From assembly GCA_020002185.1 (NCBI GenBank), contig CM034531.1, forward strand, positions 79,480,052 through 79,544,051: a stretch of 64,000 nucleotides of DNA, written 5' to 3'. Shown one piece after another: positions 37,701 to 49,918 of the stretch. The stretch comes from Paraescarpia echinospica (lineage: Eukaryota > Annelida > Polychaeta > Sabellida > Siboglinidae). The position numbers were made by a program, and so were the translations under genes. The first letter of the stretch is position 1. Each line of letters starts with the position of its first letter. Under the pieces are notes generated by a model. The model did no database searches. It had not been told where the DNA came from and saw only the letters and a program-made list of their open reading frames with translations.

Positions 37701-40700
37701 GGGAAAAGTGTACAGGACAGTGGTAAGGCCAGCACTGATGTACGGGGCGGAGACATGGGCGGCAAAGAAGACACAAGAAAAGAAGTTGGATGTCGCAGAA
37801 ATGCGAATGCTACGGTGGATGTGCGGAGTCACAAAGCTTGACAAGATATGAAACGAAAGAATCAGAGGGACAACGAAAGTGGGGGAAATCTCGAAGAAAC
37901 TCCAAGAAAGGAGGTTGAGATGGTATGGGCATGTGATGAGAAGAGAGGAGGATTGTGTAGGAAGGAGGGCGATGGGAATGGAAGTACAAGGGAAGAGGAA
38001 GAGAGGAAGGCCGAAGAGGAGGTGGTTAGACAGTGTGAGGGCAGATCTCAGGGAGAAGGGACTGTCGGGGGAGGAAGTGTACGACCGAGCGGTATGGAGG
38101 CGAATGTCATCATACATCGACCCCACATAAAAATGGGACAAAGATGAAGAGGAAGAAGAAGAAGAATTTAAAGAACTGAATCTAACCCCAAAAGCATTTC
38201 GAAGAGTTCAACTATAAATCTGACTACACATACAAAAATACTTTAGAAGAAAATGACCATAGACAATATAAAAGGAGGGATTACATTGACTTATCGTAGT
38301 GTTACTTTGTAATTCAGTATGGCCAACTGCCGGGATGCCTATCGACAGGTTTGGACATTTAATGGAAAAACTTGCACACACACCAGGTGGCGTCACTAGA
38401 AACATAGCAATTAGCAGTTTACAAAATATATCATGGCCTGTCCATGACATTAATATACTATGTTTAGGTGATACAGATTTCCCAGGAGAAATTTGATTAA
38501 TAATCATTGGAATAGCAGTCCGAAAAATCAAACAAAGTTCAACAATTGTTTTGCTGAATACAATTTGTAATAGGGTCATTCCATCTGAACACAACCAATG
38601 AATGTGATGCTCATCTCTTCATTTGTTTAATGAATAAGTTTGGTGAAAGCCTTTGAAGTTTGGTAAGATAAACAAGAAACCAAAATTTTAACTTTTCTAG
38701 CTCCAGTAGTCTTCAAGTTATGGCCATTTGAAATTTGGATCATGCATCTTGTGATTGCTTCCTAAAAACACGTAAAAAAATTCTTATTTCACAGGTAACA
38801 TATCATGAACAAATCAACAGGTCTATGTCAATGACATTTTGTGGAATTGTTCTAAAAAATTTGTATATCACATTGAGAGCCTACAAAGACAAGATGTTTG
38901 GCTCTCTGGAAGACCTGCAACGTGCAGTGACATACATACGAGAAAGAAGAAGAACGTACATGCAGTTTATGGTTAATGTGCACCAATCTGATAAACATAA
39001 TGTTTCATTCAATAAATTACTCGCCAGAGGGTTTTCAGACCTTGGTTGTGAGCATAATACTGACACTCCTCACAGCTGAGGTCTGAACATCCATTCTAAT
39101 ATTTGATTAGTGGAACACATTTAAGAAACATTGGTTGCGTTCACATGAAATGACCCAATATGTTGATATGAATACAAGTAGAAAACAACTAATTCTTGAA
39201 ATTTTGTAGCTGCCTATGCACTTGTGCACAGAAATCGCCCAGCCCTCTCCTGCAGGCGAAGTTTCTCCCAGCAACCTTCCATCAGCAGCAACGGTTTCTG
39301 CTGCCCAAGTTTCCATCTCCCTTTCGCTCAAAGAAAGGCAAAGTGTTGGAGTATTCTGAGCGTCGTGTGATAGGGTAAGAACCGGAGGACTGACTGGGAG
39401 TTGTGTAATTAAATATGCATGATGTAAATTTTCATTCAAAGTTGTATCTCTATTCGTCATTATGAGGTTTTAATCTAAATCGAATGTGCTAATGTTGATG
39501 GTGTTTATATGTCAAATAGAAGCCAATATTTAGTTCGTCTCTGGTGACTGGTTATGTAATATTGCTTATTTTACCTTTTGTGACTGGTCAAGATTTATAT
39601 ATATATTGAAAGAAATAAGTACTAAAGTATTCAGCATGTGTGGATCCTGCCATTGTTACGTTTTAAGTTAAGGAACGGACTGATTTACCCCATAAAGGTG
39701 TCTTGACACATATGGAGTAGTTTGAAAAGACACAGGGGGCACATCCTATTTTAGGGGTCATAGATTAATCCCTGAAAATTTGGTGCTCGAGGTTTAAGCT
39801 GTCTAAGAGGGAAACCTTAACCTAAATACACAATCTTGATTTCAATAACATACAACACAGCAACAATACTATGTTCTAGGCTTGGGCAGAGATTTTGTAC
39901 TGAAATTTACCGTAGTTCTGACATCCAGGCATTGGTAAAACACATATTGGAATAACATTTACATTTCAACAAATGTCATTATATGGTTTGTTCATGTGTC
40001 AAATTTCTTTCTGATAACTCCAAAATTATGTGTTCAGCAAGCTTTCAAAAAACGTAACGAAACCACGATTAACTGGCCGTGGCGACATGCTGCCTGTTCT
40101 AAGATGCCAGGTTGTTACGCTGGCACCGAGCGTAAACTGCGTTCCTAACAGATCGAAAAATTTCACTAAAACTATGCTTTCTTCACAGACCTTGCGCGGT
40201 GTCAATTTTGTTCGATTCAACCAGAATACAGTTTATTTTGATAATAAATAATTGCTCTATAATAATAAATCAGAGATACACACTAATCGAAATGAATACA
40301 AAATCGCCCACAAACATGCATGTAAGCACAAGCTTTTGCATGGCGGTCATGTTCATTAAATTTGCAATGGAATAGATGTTGTTTTATGAAGATTATTTTT
40401 ATTTGAGGCCGCCGCACCTCACTAAAAAGCTTTGCAATTTTTCCCGAGCATCAACACTTAGCACGGCTTCGACAGCCACCAGTTGAAAGTTTTGCGAACT
40501 CCCTTGAAAATATCATAAACTTTGTTTAGCAAACGTCCTGTTAATGACGGGTATCGCATGCCCCTCAGACCTTTGATGTGAGGGGTGCACGATACCCATC
40601 ATTAACTGGACGTTTGGTAATTTTGCTAAACAAAATTTATGATATTTTCGCTGCTTGTTATCCCTAAGATGCTTAAAATATTGAAATGCGTATGAGTTAA

Positions 40701-43700
40701 TGAATAACGAAATATAGTAAATGAGTCAATAAGAGGAATGTCGGCAAACACGCTGCTACGCATACGCTGTTTGGCGGGAATATATTGGCGTTTCAGAATT
40801 TTTGCCTGACCCTTAGTGATCGGGGAAAGAAAAAATAGTTGCAAAAAGTCAAATAAAAACCAAACAATATGACATAGCTTACTTACTTCATTATTGTAAT
40901 GTCCACACATCAAGTTTATCTTCCATTTTTTCATAGTTTTGTTTTCAATTTTGTGTTTGTCTCTTGCCATGAGCTAATCTGCCCAAACAACACATTTTCA
41001 AAACATGATATCTCAAAGACTATCATTCTCATTGAACTCACGTTCTGCATACTTGTTGTCTATGATATTGTCCTTGAACATGTGAAATATTATAAGATTC
41101 AAGCTATTAAAAAGTTGTATTAGGTCAAAAATGGCATTTTTATAACAAAATGCATGCCCGATCATATATGTTCAAGTATGGGGTGTAGGGCATGTTATAC
41201 AATGAAGCGGTTAATCCTATAAAGAGCTGTGTGACATATTGAACTGTAGTCATTTCTGTGCGTACTCTCTAAATATGACTGGTTTGGGTTGGTAAATAAA
41301 GTGTTCTTGGTAAATAAGTCTGTTAACAAAACATCTGCATTGTTCACTGCTGCTAACAAAACTATTGCATTCGTCTCAGTTTACTGTTCTTGTGACAGAG
41401 TGCATGTGTTTGGCGTGTGCAGGTTCTCGAGGGAGCAGATGTACAGCGTGGTGGCGGACGTGATGCACTATAAGTGCTTTGTTCCATTTTGCACCAAGTC
41501 TATAGTTGAGAGCAGCTGCAACGGCGTCGACCGCTGCACGCTGTGTGTCGGCTTCCCACCCATCGTAGAGAAATACACGTCCTGGGTGACAGCGTGCGAA
41601 CCAGACTACGTCAAGGTGCTGCATGTTGCGAGTTTCATTTTATGATGGGTGTGGTGTAGAAATGGGTTTTATTTGTTGAATGAATCATGTAGAATTCAGT
41701 ACTACTGGTGCATTGATAATAATAATTATGCATTTCTGTAGCACTGATTGTCAGTTGGTTGATCTATGTGCTGTAGAAATAAAGTCATACACAATAGCTA
41801 TGAACTAGTGATAGTGTTAGTGATTTCATGACAAAGTTAAATATTAACGGCTTCACAGAGGTTAAGGCGGTGACATTTGCTGACTTTCATATTATTCTAC
41901 TCGACGACACGATATCTGTTTAAAAGTAGTTGGTGCTCTGTGTGATCATGTAAAATTGTCAACGACTCTTGTGAAAACTATACATGTGTGACATGGAAAT
42001 AATGTCCTCTGTGATGTAGCAATGGCTTCTATAAGATTAAATATTAGTTCTTCACATACTGAGCAAAAAGTCATGTGGTTGAAAGTGGTGGTGGGACATA
42101 TTTTCAAACATTTGACAGCTGTTCAGTGTTTTGCCAAATGTGCCAACTGTGTCAATTATCATGATGGAAAGATCACTCATTGCCTTTACATTAATTTAAC
42201 GATCACTTTAGTGAAACACATTTTGAAAATACTCCTTAAATTTTCCAGGTTCTGTTGTAGGGTGGGTTTTCCTTAAGAGCTTAATATCTTAGTGAAACAG
42301 TCCTTTTGGATTAAATGGTGGCCTGGCCCCTCTACTGCATAAAAAATAATTTATGTTTCCATTAACAGGACTGAGAGGGAGAAGGTAATGGCCTATGGAT
42401 GTGTAGGAGCACAATATGCTCTGTGTCATAAATGGCAGTTTCTTAGGTCAGTTTGGCTCTATGCAGAGCGTTAACCAGAGAACAGTCTGACTGTCTTCAA
42501 GACTGGCAGATGACTGGCCAAGATGGGTAATTATAACTGATAAGATGGGTGAAATTTAGAGGGGGGCAGCTGGCCACTAGATTAACTAATAGTTCCAAAT
42601 TTACAAGCCCACATTAATGACTATCATTGGTCCAACTGGTAGTGAAACAAATCAAATGGATAAGTATTAATTAAATAAATGGCTCAAATTTATTACACTG
42701 GTTTGTCATTGAAAATGGTTGTGATTGGCATGTATGGCTTCCACACAATCCATCTGCATGCTAATAGGTACGCTTTACATAAATACAAGAGTGGCAAAAA
42801 TTATTTCTGGCTAAGGGCCTCACTCAACGATTGTGTGCGTGTTTCAGTCGGAGGCACACAATACACGTCTGTTCAACTACTTGAAGACAACGTGGGAGTT
42901 CACTCCTGGACACAAGGACATGCCCGACACCTGCTGTCTCAACTTCTCCGTGAGTACACATAATGTCAAGGATATCAGTAGACGGCTGCTCTCGGTTCAG
43001 TCTAGGGACAAGCCACAAGTTTATGTTGAACTGGACCTGGTTGTAAATAACAAGTACACAAGTGGACAAAGTCTCAATGCTAAATGATGCCTCTTGCATC
43101 TTTGTTGGCGTGCATCGCTAAAATGAACCTTAAAATGGTCAAACTCCAGAACACTTTCGCCAAGCAAGTGATAGTTTGATGAGCCCTTATAAGGACACCA
43201 CACAATTTTTGGGCATCAAAACCACTTGATTATTCATGGGTGAATCACAGGCCAGCTGCAGTGCAATATTGTGCAATGAAACTATTTGACAATTGGGTCG
43301 CACTGACCTGTTTATTGATAATTGGGATACCTGGGATACCAATGTGGTCATACCGACCTGTTCATTGAGAATTAGGTCATCACAACCTGTTCATTTAGAA
43401 TCGGTTCATTCCGATCTGCTGTATCCAGGGTTCATACAGAATGAGCAAAGTCAAATTCAAGAAGATTTTCGTGGTAAAAAGTAGGACATTTCAGGAGCGT
43501 TATAAAGAAAAATATAAAATATTTAATGTCATGTATTTGTGCACTTCCACTAGATGTAAGTCAGTTACTCCTTTTTATTATGAATTTACTCAAATTTATT
43601 TGTCATTTAAGTAATTGTGTGCAGGTGTTTTATTTTACAAGTTTTGTTTAAAAGATTTTTACAGAATATTAAACTCTAATAAAATTGCTATTCACAATGT

Positions 43701-44645
43701 CAATGATGCTTAGTGTGTCATGCTTTCACCAAGATTCTCATTAGGCTAAGTGTGCACATCATTTCTCAGTGAGTCTGAGATATTGTCTGCACAAGTCAGT
43801 CTTAGCAAGTCCATGTGATATTTATTTTTCAAAATGTTGTCTTTGGTTCTGCCTTACTAAACTGAATAACACGTGAAGAAAAACAAAATTTAAAATAAAC
43901 AATATGAACGCCGGCGAGTGACAGCACACATGGAGAAAGAGCGCATCTGATTGGTTCACGCGTTCACATGGCGACATCTAGTGATTGTACATACTGCTAT
44001 TTCATGTGGCGCCATCTACTGAATTATGTTACTGCTCATTTTCATCTTCCGCCATGTTGTTTTTGCAAAATTGTAAGATATTTTAATCACCGATTTTTAC
44101 GACAAAAATTACTGACGGGTTCAACAATATATTATTACAATCATTTCATTGACAACTCGTCACTAATGTGCTTAAATGTTCATGAAAATCTGTTTCAAGA
44201 ACATTCGAAGCTACTCGAATGAAAAATTCAAATCAAAGAACTTTCAAGACTTTCGGGGACCTGTGCGAACCCTGGCTATATCAGTCACAATGAGGTCACT
44301 CTGACCTGCTGTACCAGTCATGAGGTCATTTTGACCTGTTGTATCGGTGACGATGAGGTCATTCTGACATGCTGTACCAGTCACGAGGTCACTCTGACCT
44401 AACATTATCACTGACAATGAGTTCACTCTGACCTGCTGTACCAGTCACGAGGTCACTCCGACCTGCTCTGTCTACAGGTGTCGTTCCAGTTCCACTCAGC
44501 GATGTACGCGCAACTCGCCCAGATGTTCTTCAACGAGATCGTCCACTCGAACGTCAATGCGTTCCTGAAGCGCGCGGAACACCTCTATGGCCCCCCGTCC
44601 ATTGCACACTCGAAGAAGATCAGTCAGACGAATGTGGTCAGTTGA
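34753..44645 (+). CDS. COQ10: COQ10 copy B, tandem paralogue of the coenzyme Q-binding protein
   Basis: Five exons join in phase: 34753-34832, 39210-39374, 41423-41615, 42848-42949 and 44478-44645 (708 nt, 235 aa). Exon lengths 80/165/193/102/168 mirror copy A's 80/168/193/102/171 with identical intron phases, so this is a DNA-level tandem duplicate. The leader ([18 protein letters not shown]) is basic and suits mitochondrial import. Conserved features are [51 protein letters not shown] and [10 protein letters not shown]. The protein is well diverged from copy A, especially in exons 1-2 and the C-terminus. The donor after exon 3 (gtgctg) is weak. The gene is three times longer than copy A because of intron growth, including a LINE insertion in intron 1. 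No disabling lesion was seen. Confidence 0.93.
36875..38164 (+). mobile_element. 5'-truncated RTE-like LINE with 16-bp target-site duplication
   Basis: About 1.29 kb encode the RT and C-terminal region of a non-LTR retrotransposon: [32 protein letters not shown] (motif A), [13 protein letters not shown] (motif B) and LFADDIVLC (motif C), then [24 protein letters not shown] and GRPKRRWLD. The 3' end is a GAA-rich tail (38143-38164). The insertion is flanked by identical 16-bp copies of aatttaaagaactgaa at 36859-36874 and 38165-38180. Frame breaks near 37212, 37653 and 37849 inactivate it. It lies sense in intron 1 of COQ10 copy B. The high match of the duplication points to a fairly recent insertion. 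Confidence 0.92.
40507..40648. repeat. Foldback element
   Basis: Arms 40507-40567 and 40579-40648 are imperfect inverted copies around an 11-bp loop. They include 'aaaatatcata' and 'tatgatatttt' at the ends and 'gcccctca' and 'tgaggggt' at the tip. It is a typical palindromic MITE-like hairpin in intron 2 of COQ10 copy B. Confidence 0.75.
43296..43420. repeat. Degenerate short tandem repeat
   Basis: Repeated 'gacctgttcatt-gagaatt' units of about 35 bp in intron 4 of COQ10 copy B. They may be related to the minisatellite at 44282-44470, which shares the 'gacctg' core. Confidence 0.5.
44282..44470. repeat. Minisatellite abutting the last COQ10-B exon
   Basis: Six units with alternating periods of 30 and 33 bp and the core 'gaggtcactctgacctgctg'. 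Unit starts are near 44292, 44322, 44355, 44385, 44419 and 44449. The array ends eight bases before the splice acceptor of exon 5 (acceptor AG at 44476-44477), so it forms the polypyrimidine/branch-point region. Confidence 0.8.
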
Positions 44646-47600
44646 TGACCTTTGCTGTAGGCTCATCCGTCGGATGTGTATAATAATTACATTGTCTGGC
44701 AACGCAAAATTATGCATATTTGACCGGTGTTGATATCCGGTCTGTAATTAATGGATCATACATGGTATTATGCCCTGCCAGCTTTGAGCTGCATGGGTAG
44801 AATTGAGGCATCGAATCGAGTTGTTAATGAAGTTTGTAGTGTCTTTACAGATGCTGCACAGATTGAAGGCATTTATTGTTGGATTTCATTTGTGTGTGAC
44901 ATCTGTTGTAGCGAGTCTTGTTTTAAAATTGTGGGTACTCAGGTAAACAGTCCAATATTGATTCAGTGTACTCAATACTTAGACAGGACTTTGATGTTTT
45001 TTGCTACCTAACAAACAATTTGCCTTAACGCACAGAAGACATCTATTTTTATAAAATCTTGTTACGCCTCCTGTGTATTAACGTTTGTTTTTGTGGTGTT
45101 CCAAGCAGTGGAAACCTTATCTTAGAGAAAGGTCATAATTTTATCAGTGAGCATATCACCGAAACAGTCATTAACAAATGCCAGGTTGAAAATGCTACGT
45201 AGGACAGCTGTTTTAATCGGTATTTGTCAGATGGTCACAGGCCATGGGCGATTGTCATTTGTTTTGATATTGTGGTTTTCGATAATTGTTATACAGAGGT
45301 GATATTATGTATTAAATCAGTGGCTGTTAATTTTGGTGTTGTTGCCTCCTTCCCAGCCCACTGTGTGGCACCACTGTTGTAGTGTGGACACCTACTGTTT
45401 CGACGGTACGGAAGTAATACTCCTGCTGAATCTGGTAAAACTAAGTACCAGGGGTATATATTCATCTCTACAATATGACCAACATTTTAGTTTTGTCCAT
45501 ATTGTTAGTTATTAACTTTCGACAAACCGATCCGGTGATCCAGTTATCAGAAAATGTTCAGTTGGCGCAACCTTCAATAATATATCGAGTTGTTTAAGCA
45601 CAGGAACCAACAAATAGGGGTTGTCTACAAGTGATTTTTGGAAAAGGTCCCAGGTGTATAGGCCCTGGAGAGGGGACATCTTCAGCAGGACACTTTTGTA
45701 ATTCATTTGTCCACACCAGAGTCTCTGCAGTTGCACCTATACATGTCACTAGTACATCTGTGTAAAGAATAAGCACAGTGATTTTTTTGGGGGTATGGTC
45801 TCCAATCTTATTGTGAAATGCCAAAAGTAACTACTTTTGAAGGAAGCTTTATGCTAAGAATTAATAAATTTCTCAATTCTAATAGTCCACTCATTAGTTG
45901 TTATTGATATGACACTATGCCTTGTTAGTCTGGTCTTATATGATGTTTGCCTGTCTCAATTTGTATGTTACCCCTGGGTAGTTTCAATAAGACACCGTTA
46001 AGATAACCACACAAATGTACAATGTTGTAGATGCTAGAATTTAAGTAGGCTAAGCAGTTCTATTAAGAAGTTATCTGAAAACTTTTGAATTAGACAGTGA
46101 AAAACGTTATCAACTTAAGTTACTGTATGAAACGGCCTAGATGCTATAATTACAGTCATACCTAGCATGAGCAACAGTATTTCCAATTTCAGAGTTCTGA
46201 CCCAAAGGGTAGGTAGTCGTAAACGATTCTGTTTTGTTTGTTGATATGTTACGTTTTGGCGTTTAGAATACAAAGTCTGCTCATTTTTTTCATAAAATTG
46301 TTTAAAATAGAATAAGCTGCATCTATTCTAACAACTTGATCATCCAGTTGTTTTAGTAAGCCACTGTTGTATTTTTTAAAGATTATAATGATTTGAGTTG
46401 TATCTCATATTTCATGTTAAATGGACCAGATGTTCTTATTTGCCAGGTATATGGACCAGACTGAAATAACTATGTTGTTCTAATTTCAGTTATTTATTAC
46501 GTTTGTTGTGCGGAAAATTCTGCATAGGGGCGGTTCCAGAGAGGGTAGTCTGGGAGCCCCAAGAAACTTCAAATTGCACCCCTTGAAGCTCGCCAAAAAC
46601 ACCCACTGGCGGCCGAACTAAATTCATATTGGATGGTTTGAGCCTGGGCTTCGCTATTGAATGATGACATCGGAAGAATTTTTTTGGAATATTTTTCGCG
46701 GCAACATTCACAAGGGTCACGTAATTGGGGTACATTCAAACGGTCAAGGGGGCACGCCACTCTAGTGCAGCCAGATTACAAAGGTCTAGGGGGGATGTGC
46801 CCCGTGGACCCGCCTAAGCTACAGTATGGAAAAGTAATTGTTTTGTTTGTAATTGTTTGTATTCTTGCAAGTGGTCAGGTGCCATCTATATAACCTGATA
46901 CACTGCATTCTGTTCCTCAAAACTGCAAGATTGATATTTGTAATTAGACAACAGTCATATGATAATAGAACTTATGGTCGACACATTTGGGTGGTCAACA
47001 TGTTAGAATAGTTATAGTTAAAATATTATACAGCGTTATTAAAATGATCAGAGTTTGTACTTGTTAACCTTGTTTGTTCTTCTACCATGTGCCCTTTGTT
47101 AAGTATTGTTTAACGGTGTGTTAAACCGATAAGTTAGTTTTGTTAGCACAGTGAACATGTGCATTTCAATTGGTTGTTAAACAAAACTATGTAACCAAGT
47201 GATTTTGGTTGATTGGTGTTTGTCAATATATGTTGAACAAATCCTATGGATAATGATAAATGTTCTTATTTGCCTAATAAAGGTTACAGATCAGTCATGG
47301 AGTACCTGATTTCTGGGTATGTAAAATCTGTTTAGTTTCCAAATGTAATTCATCCAGTGGGTCTACAGAAAACCAACTGACACCAAGGACCAACATTAAT
47401 ATGCTAACATTGGAGTATTTAAGTGCATCTCCTCTGAGGTGCCGAGGTCCACTCACCCCTTTCTGTGTTCAGTTGCTTTCTACCAATTGACAATGCCTTT
47501 CAGAAAACAATGATAGTTGTTTAGAGTTATTTTATTTATTGCCTATTTTGTATATGCCTTTCTCATAAGTGACAATTGGGTGTTGATCAGTTCACCAGAC

Positions 47601-49200
47601 AACGCCACAATGAGTATCTGGTTGCTCCATGGGTGGGTGTAAGCTAATGGGAATGTATTGCTGTATCAACAACACCCAGTTCCTAATACAGTGTATTGCC
47701 AAACTTGAGCAATATTGTTCATATAGTCTGCAAGTTTCCTAATATTTATTCAGAAAAGCTTAGCTGGCTTTAACTTTAATTGATGGCCTGGTGTTGGTAG
47801 TTATGTCAATCTGAAATGTTGAATATGTTTGATGGTTTCTGCCTTTTGCAAACACTTGTATATATGATATTGACCCCGCCTTCTCTTATGACCTTTCATC
47901 TCCCCGTTGATATGCTTCCACTTGCGGGGATTATCCAAAACAGCAGCAATACAAGACATACAGAATAAAAATTAAATTTTCTTAAATTTTATTGTTTTTT
48001 TGAAGTAAAGCCAGGTGGACATGCAGTAGATTATAATTCAAAAAATATCTATAAAAAAGTCTATAGTTGTTTTAAATGTCCCTGAAATGGAACAATGTGG
48101 TCCATAGCGTAGAAACTGCTTTCGAACCTTGTGTAAAAATTATGCAGTTGCATGACCGTTTGTGTGCAGGAAGTGATTTGCAGGAATTTACTCTTCTCGT
48201 TTCTTTCAGACAAAAAACCAATACCATGACATATTCTTCAGCTGGTGAACCAGAGTGCCTTGCAGACAGAATAGTATAATCTTTCTGTGGTCGATTAGGG
48301 TATAATGACCGTCTTACAGTAGAGACAGCACTGCGCAGACAATACAGTAACACCACTGTTGATATGTATGTGTTGTACTTCTGTACGTCAGAGTGGTTGC
48401 GACATTGGATTATTATACTTTGCACAACTGAAATTGTCATCTTTTGAACTGCATGTTATGCTATACGTTATTTGGCAGCCACCTGACTGAATATATAAAT
48501 TTACATCACAATAAAATAATTTTATATGAACACAATGTATGTTAACTGTTTTTTGTGTGTTGTAATTTTTTTGACATTGCTGAATTTGTGATTGCGAGTA
48601 ACATGGTACATAATATACAACTGTATGCTTTTTCAAGATGTGACACCCAAATATGCCATCATGGATATTCTTGGAGTGTGACACCCCTGCATAGTGAGAA
48701 CTGCAGGAATTACAACCCTTCACATGTGACACCCAGGGGTCGCATGTAATTCACCGTCGAGTGTAGTCTTGAGTCCAGTGATACCCGTATTGGTGGACGT
48801 GACAAAATAAAATTTATATGTGCAAATATCTTACTCGGGAATCGATTGTGGTGTGTAGATTGTGTAGCTTGTGGGCATGTAAATATATATACATAAAACT
48901 AAGAGAGTTACCTGACACATGTGCTTTAAACAGGTTCTCTCATTACTAGTGTATAAAACCACTATACGTCATGCACATACGTGGAATGTGACACCACCAC
49001 GTAAGTAGTAGATAGGGGCTTGAGACTACCGTACATGATACAAAGGATAGTCCTAGGGTTTTTGGGGCAGCCACACCACGTTGGGGGCTACTTATAAAAA
49101 AGAAATGATGGATGACCTGTCATAAATCTACTTATAAAAAATCTCTTATCTTAATTGCTTTATGACATCTTACTTATAAAAAAGTTTTGATTGATAGGTT
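44646..49200. other. Intergenic, no gene recognised
   Basis: AT-rich sequence between COQ10-B and the Polinton. A stretch at 46500-46830 ('ggggcggttccagagagg...', 'ggggatgtgcccc') looks like degenerate transposon sequence. Three 'acttataaaaaa' motifs lie near 49090-49190. No domain-bearing frame was found. Confidence 0.55.
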
Positions 49201-49338
49201 TTTGAACCCTTTTTTATGATCACCGCGGGTTCATGTAAGTGCAGTTCGTGTGTGCTGACCTCTAGTGACTAAGCGCTAAAATAAAGAACAGTAGCGCCTC
49301 TAGCGCGAGAATGAATAATCAGACACTTATGTGTAAGG

Positions 49339-49372
49339 TTATATAGTGGTTATGCGTGAGGTGTAGTCAGTA
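49339..49372 (+). promoter_or_regulatory. TATA box plus initiator before the NADAR gene
   Basis: TTATATAG at 49339-49346 and an initiator-like TCAGTA (A at 49369) are 29 bp apart. The ATG follows 24 bp later at 49393. The spacing matches RNA polymerase II core promoters. Confidence 0.6.
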
Positions 49373-49392
49373 GCGTCTCTAGATCAGCGGAA

Positions 49393-49918
49393 ATGGAGCC
49401 TATACGTTTCGGAGGGTCGGTGTCGTTCCTGTCGAATTTTCATCCGTGTCGAGTCACGGCGTACGGTCGGGGCTTCAGATCCATCGAGCATGCTTACCAG
49501 TTTAGAAAAGCGATGTTTAACGAAGACGAAGAAAACGCGGAATACATCAAAGAAGCGTGGTCGGCCTATATAGCGAAGCGACGAAGTTACGGAATCAGGA
49601 AAACGAGAATGGGACGCCGTTAGGGTCGAGTGTATGAAAAGCCTGTTGATGAGTAAATTTGGAGCATCGAAAAAGTTGAAAGATGCCCTATTGGCTACCG
49701 GGGACGCCGAATTGGTGGAGTGGGTACCGTCAAAAGAAGCCTTTTGGGGTAGCGCCTACGGAAATAAAGAAGGTCAGAACATGCTCGGTAAATTGTTGAT
49801 GGAGGTGCGCCATGAATATAGAAGAAAAGCTCGTTCCCCGCGCACCAGTCGTCGATATGGACACGTCGTTGAAGCATCCTTTTACGTGTATAGTGGTTGG
49901 CCCTACGGGGTGTGGTAA
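49393..49918 (+). pseudogene. NADAR (YbiA-like) domain protein, one frameshift
   Basis: The first frame (from 49393) carries FGGSVSFLSNFHPC and SIEHAYQFRKA, the N-terminal signature of the NADAR/YbiA (DUF1768) family with its conserved Asn and Glu-His. The second frame (from about 49610) carries LLATGDAELVEW, FWGSAYGNKEGQNMLGKLLMEVR, the C-terminal signature. Both halves are in the right order and spacing for one domain of about 150 residues. They are separated by a single frame change near 49590-49620. NADAR proteins are N-glycosidases acting on ADP-ribose or nucleotide-like substrates; some remove ADP-ribose from nucleic acid. It is the first gene of the plus-strand cluster, and the downstream ATPase start (49812) overlaps its end. 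It is not part of the usual Polinton core. Confidence 0.85.

Noticed and set aside
38735..39079. 114-aa plus-strand frame in COQ10-B intron 1
   Set aside because: No recognisable domain, AT-rich, no promoter or splice context. It may be an old transposon piece but cannot be supported as a gene.
48900..49200. Left terminal inverted repeat of the Polinton
   Set aside because: Compared by eye with the reverse complement of the right 270 bases of the window; no match was found. The partner repeat may lie beyond 64000.
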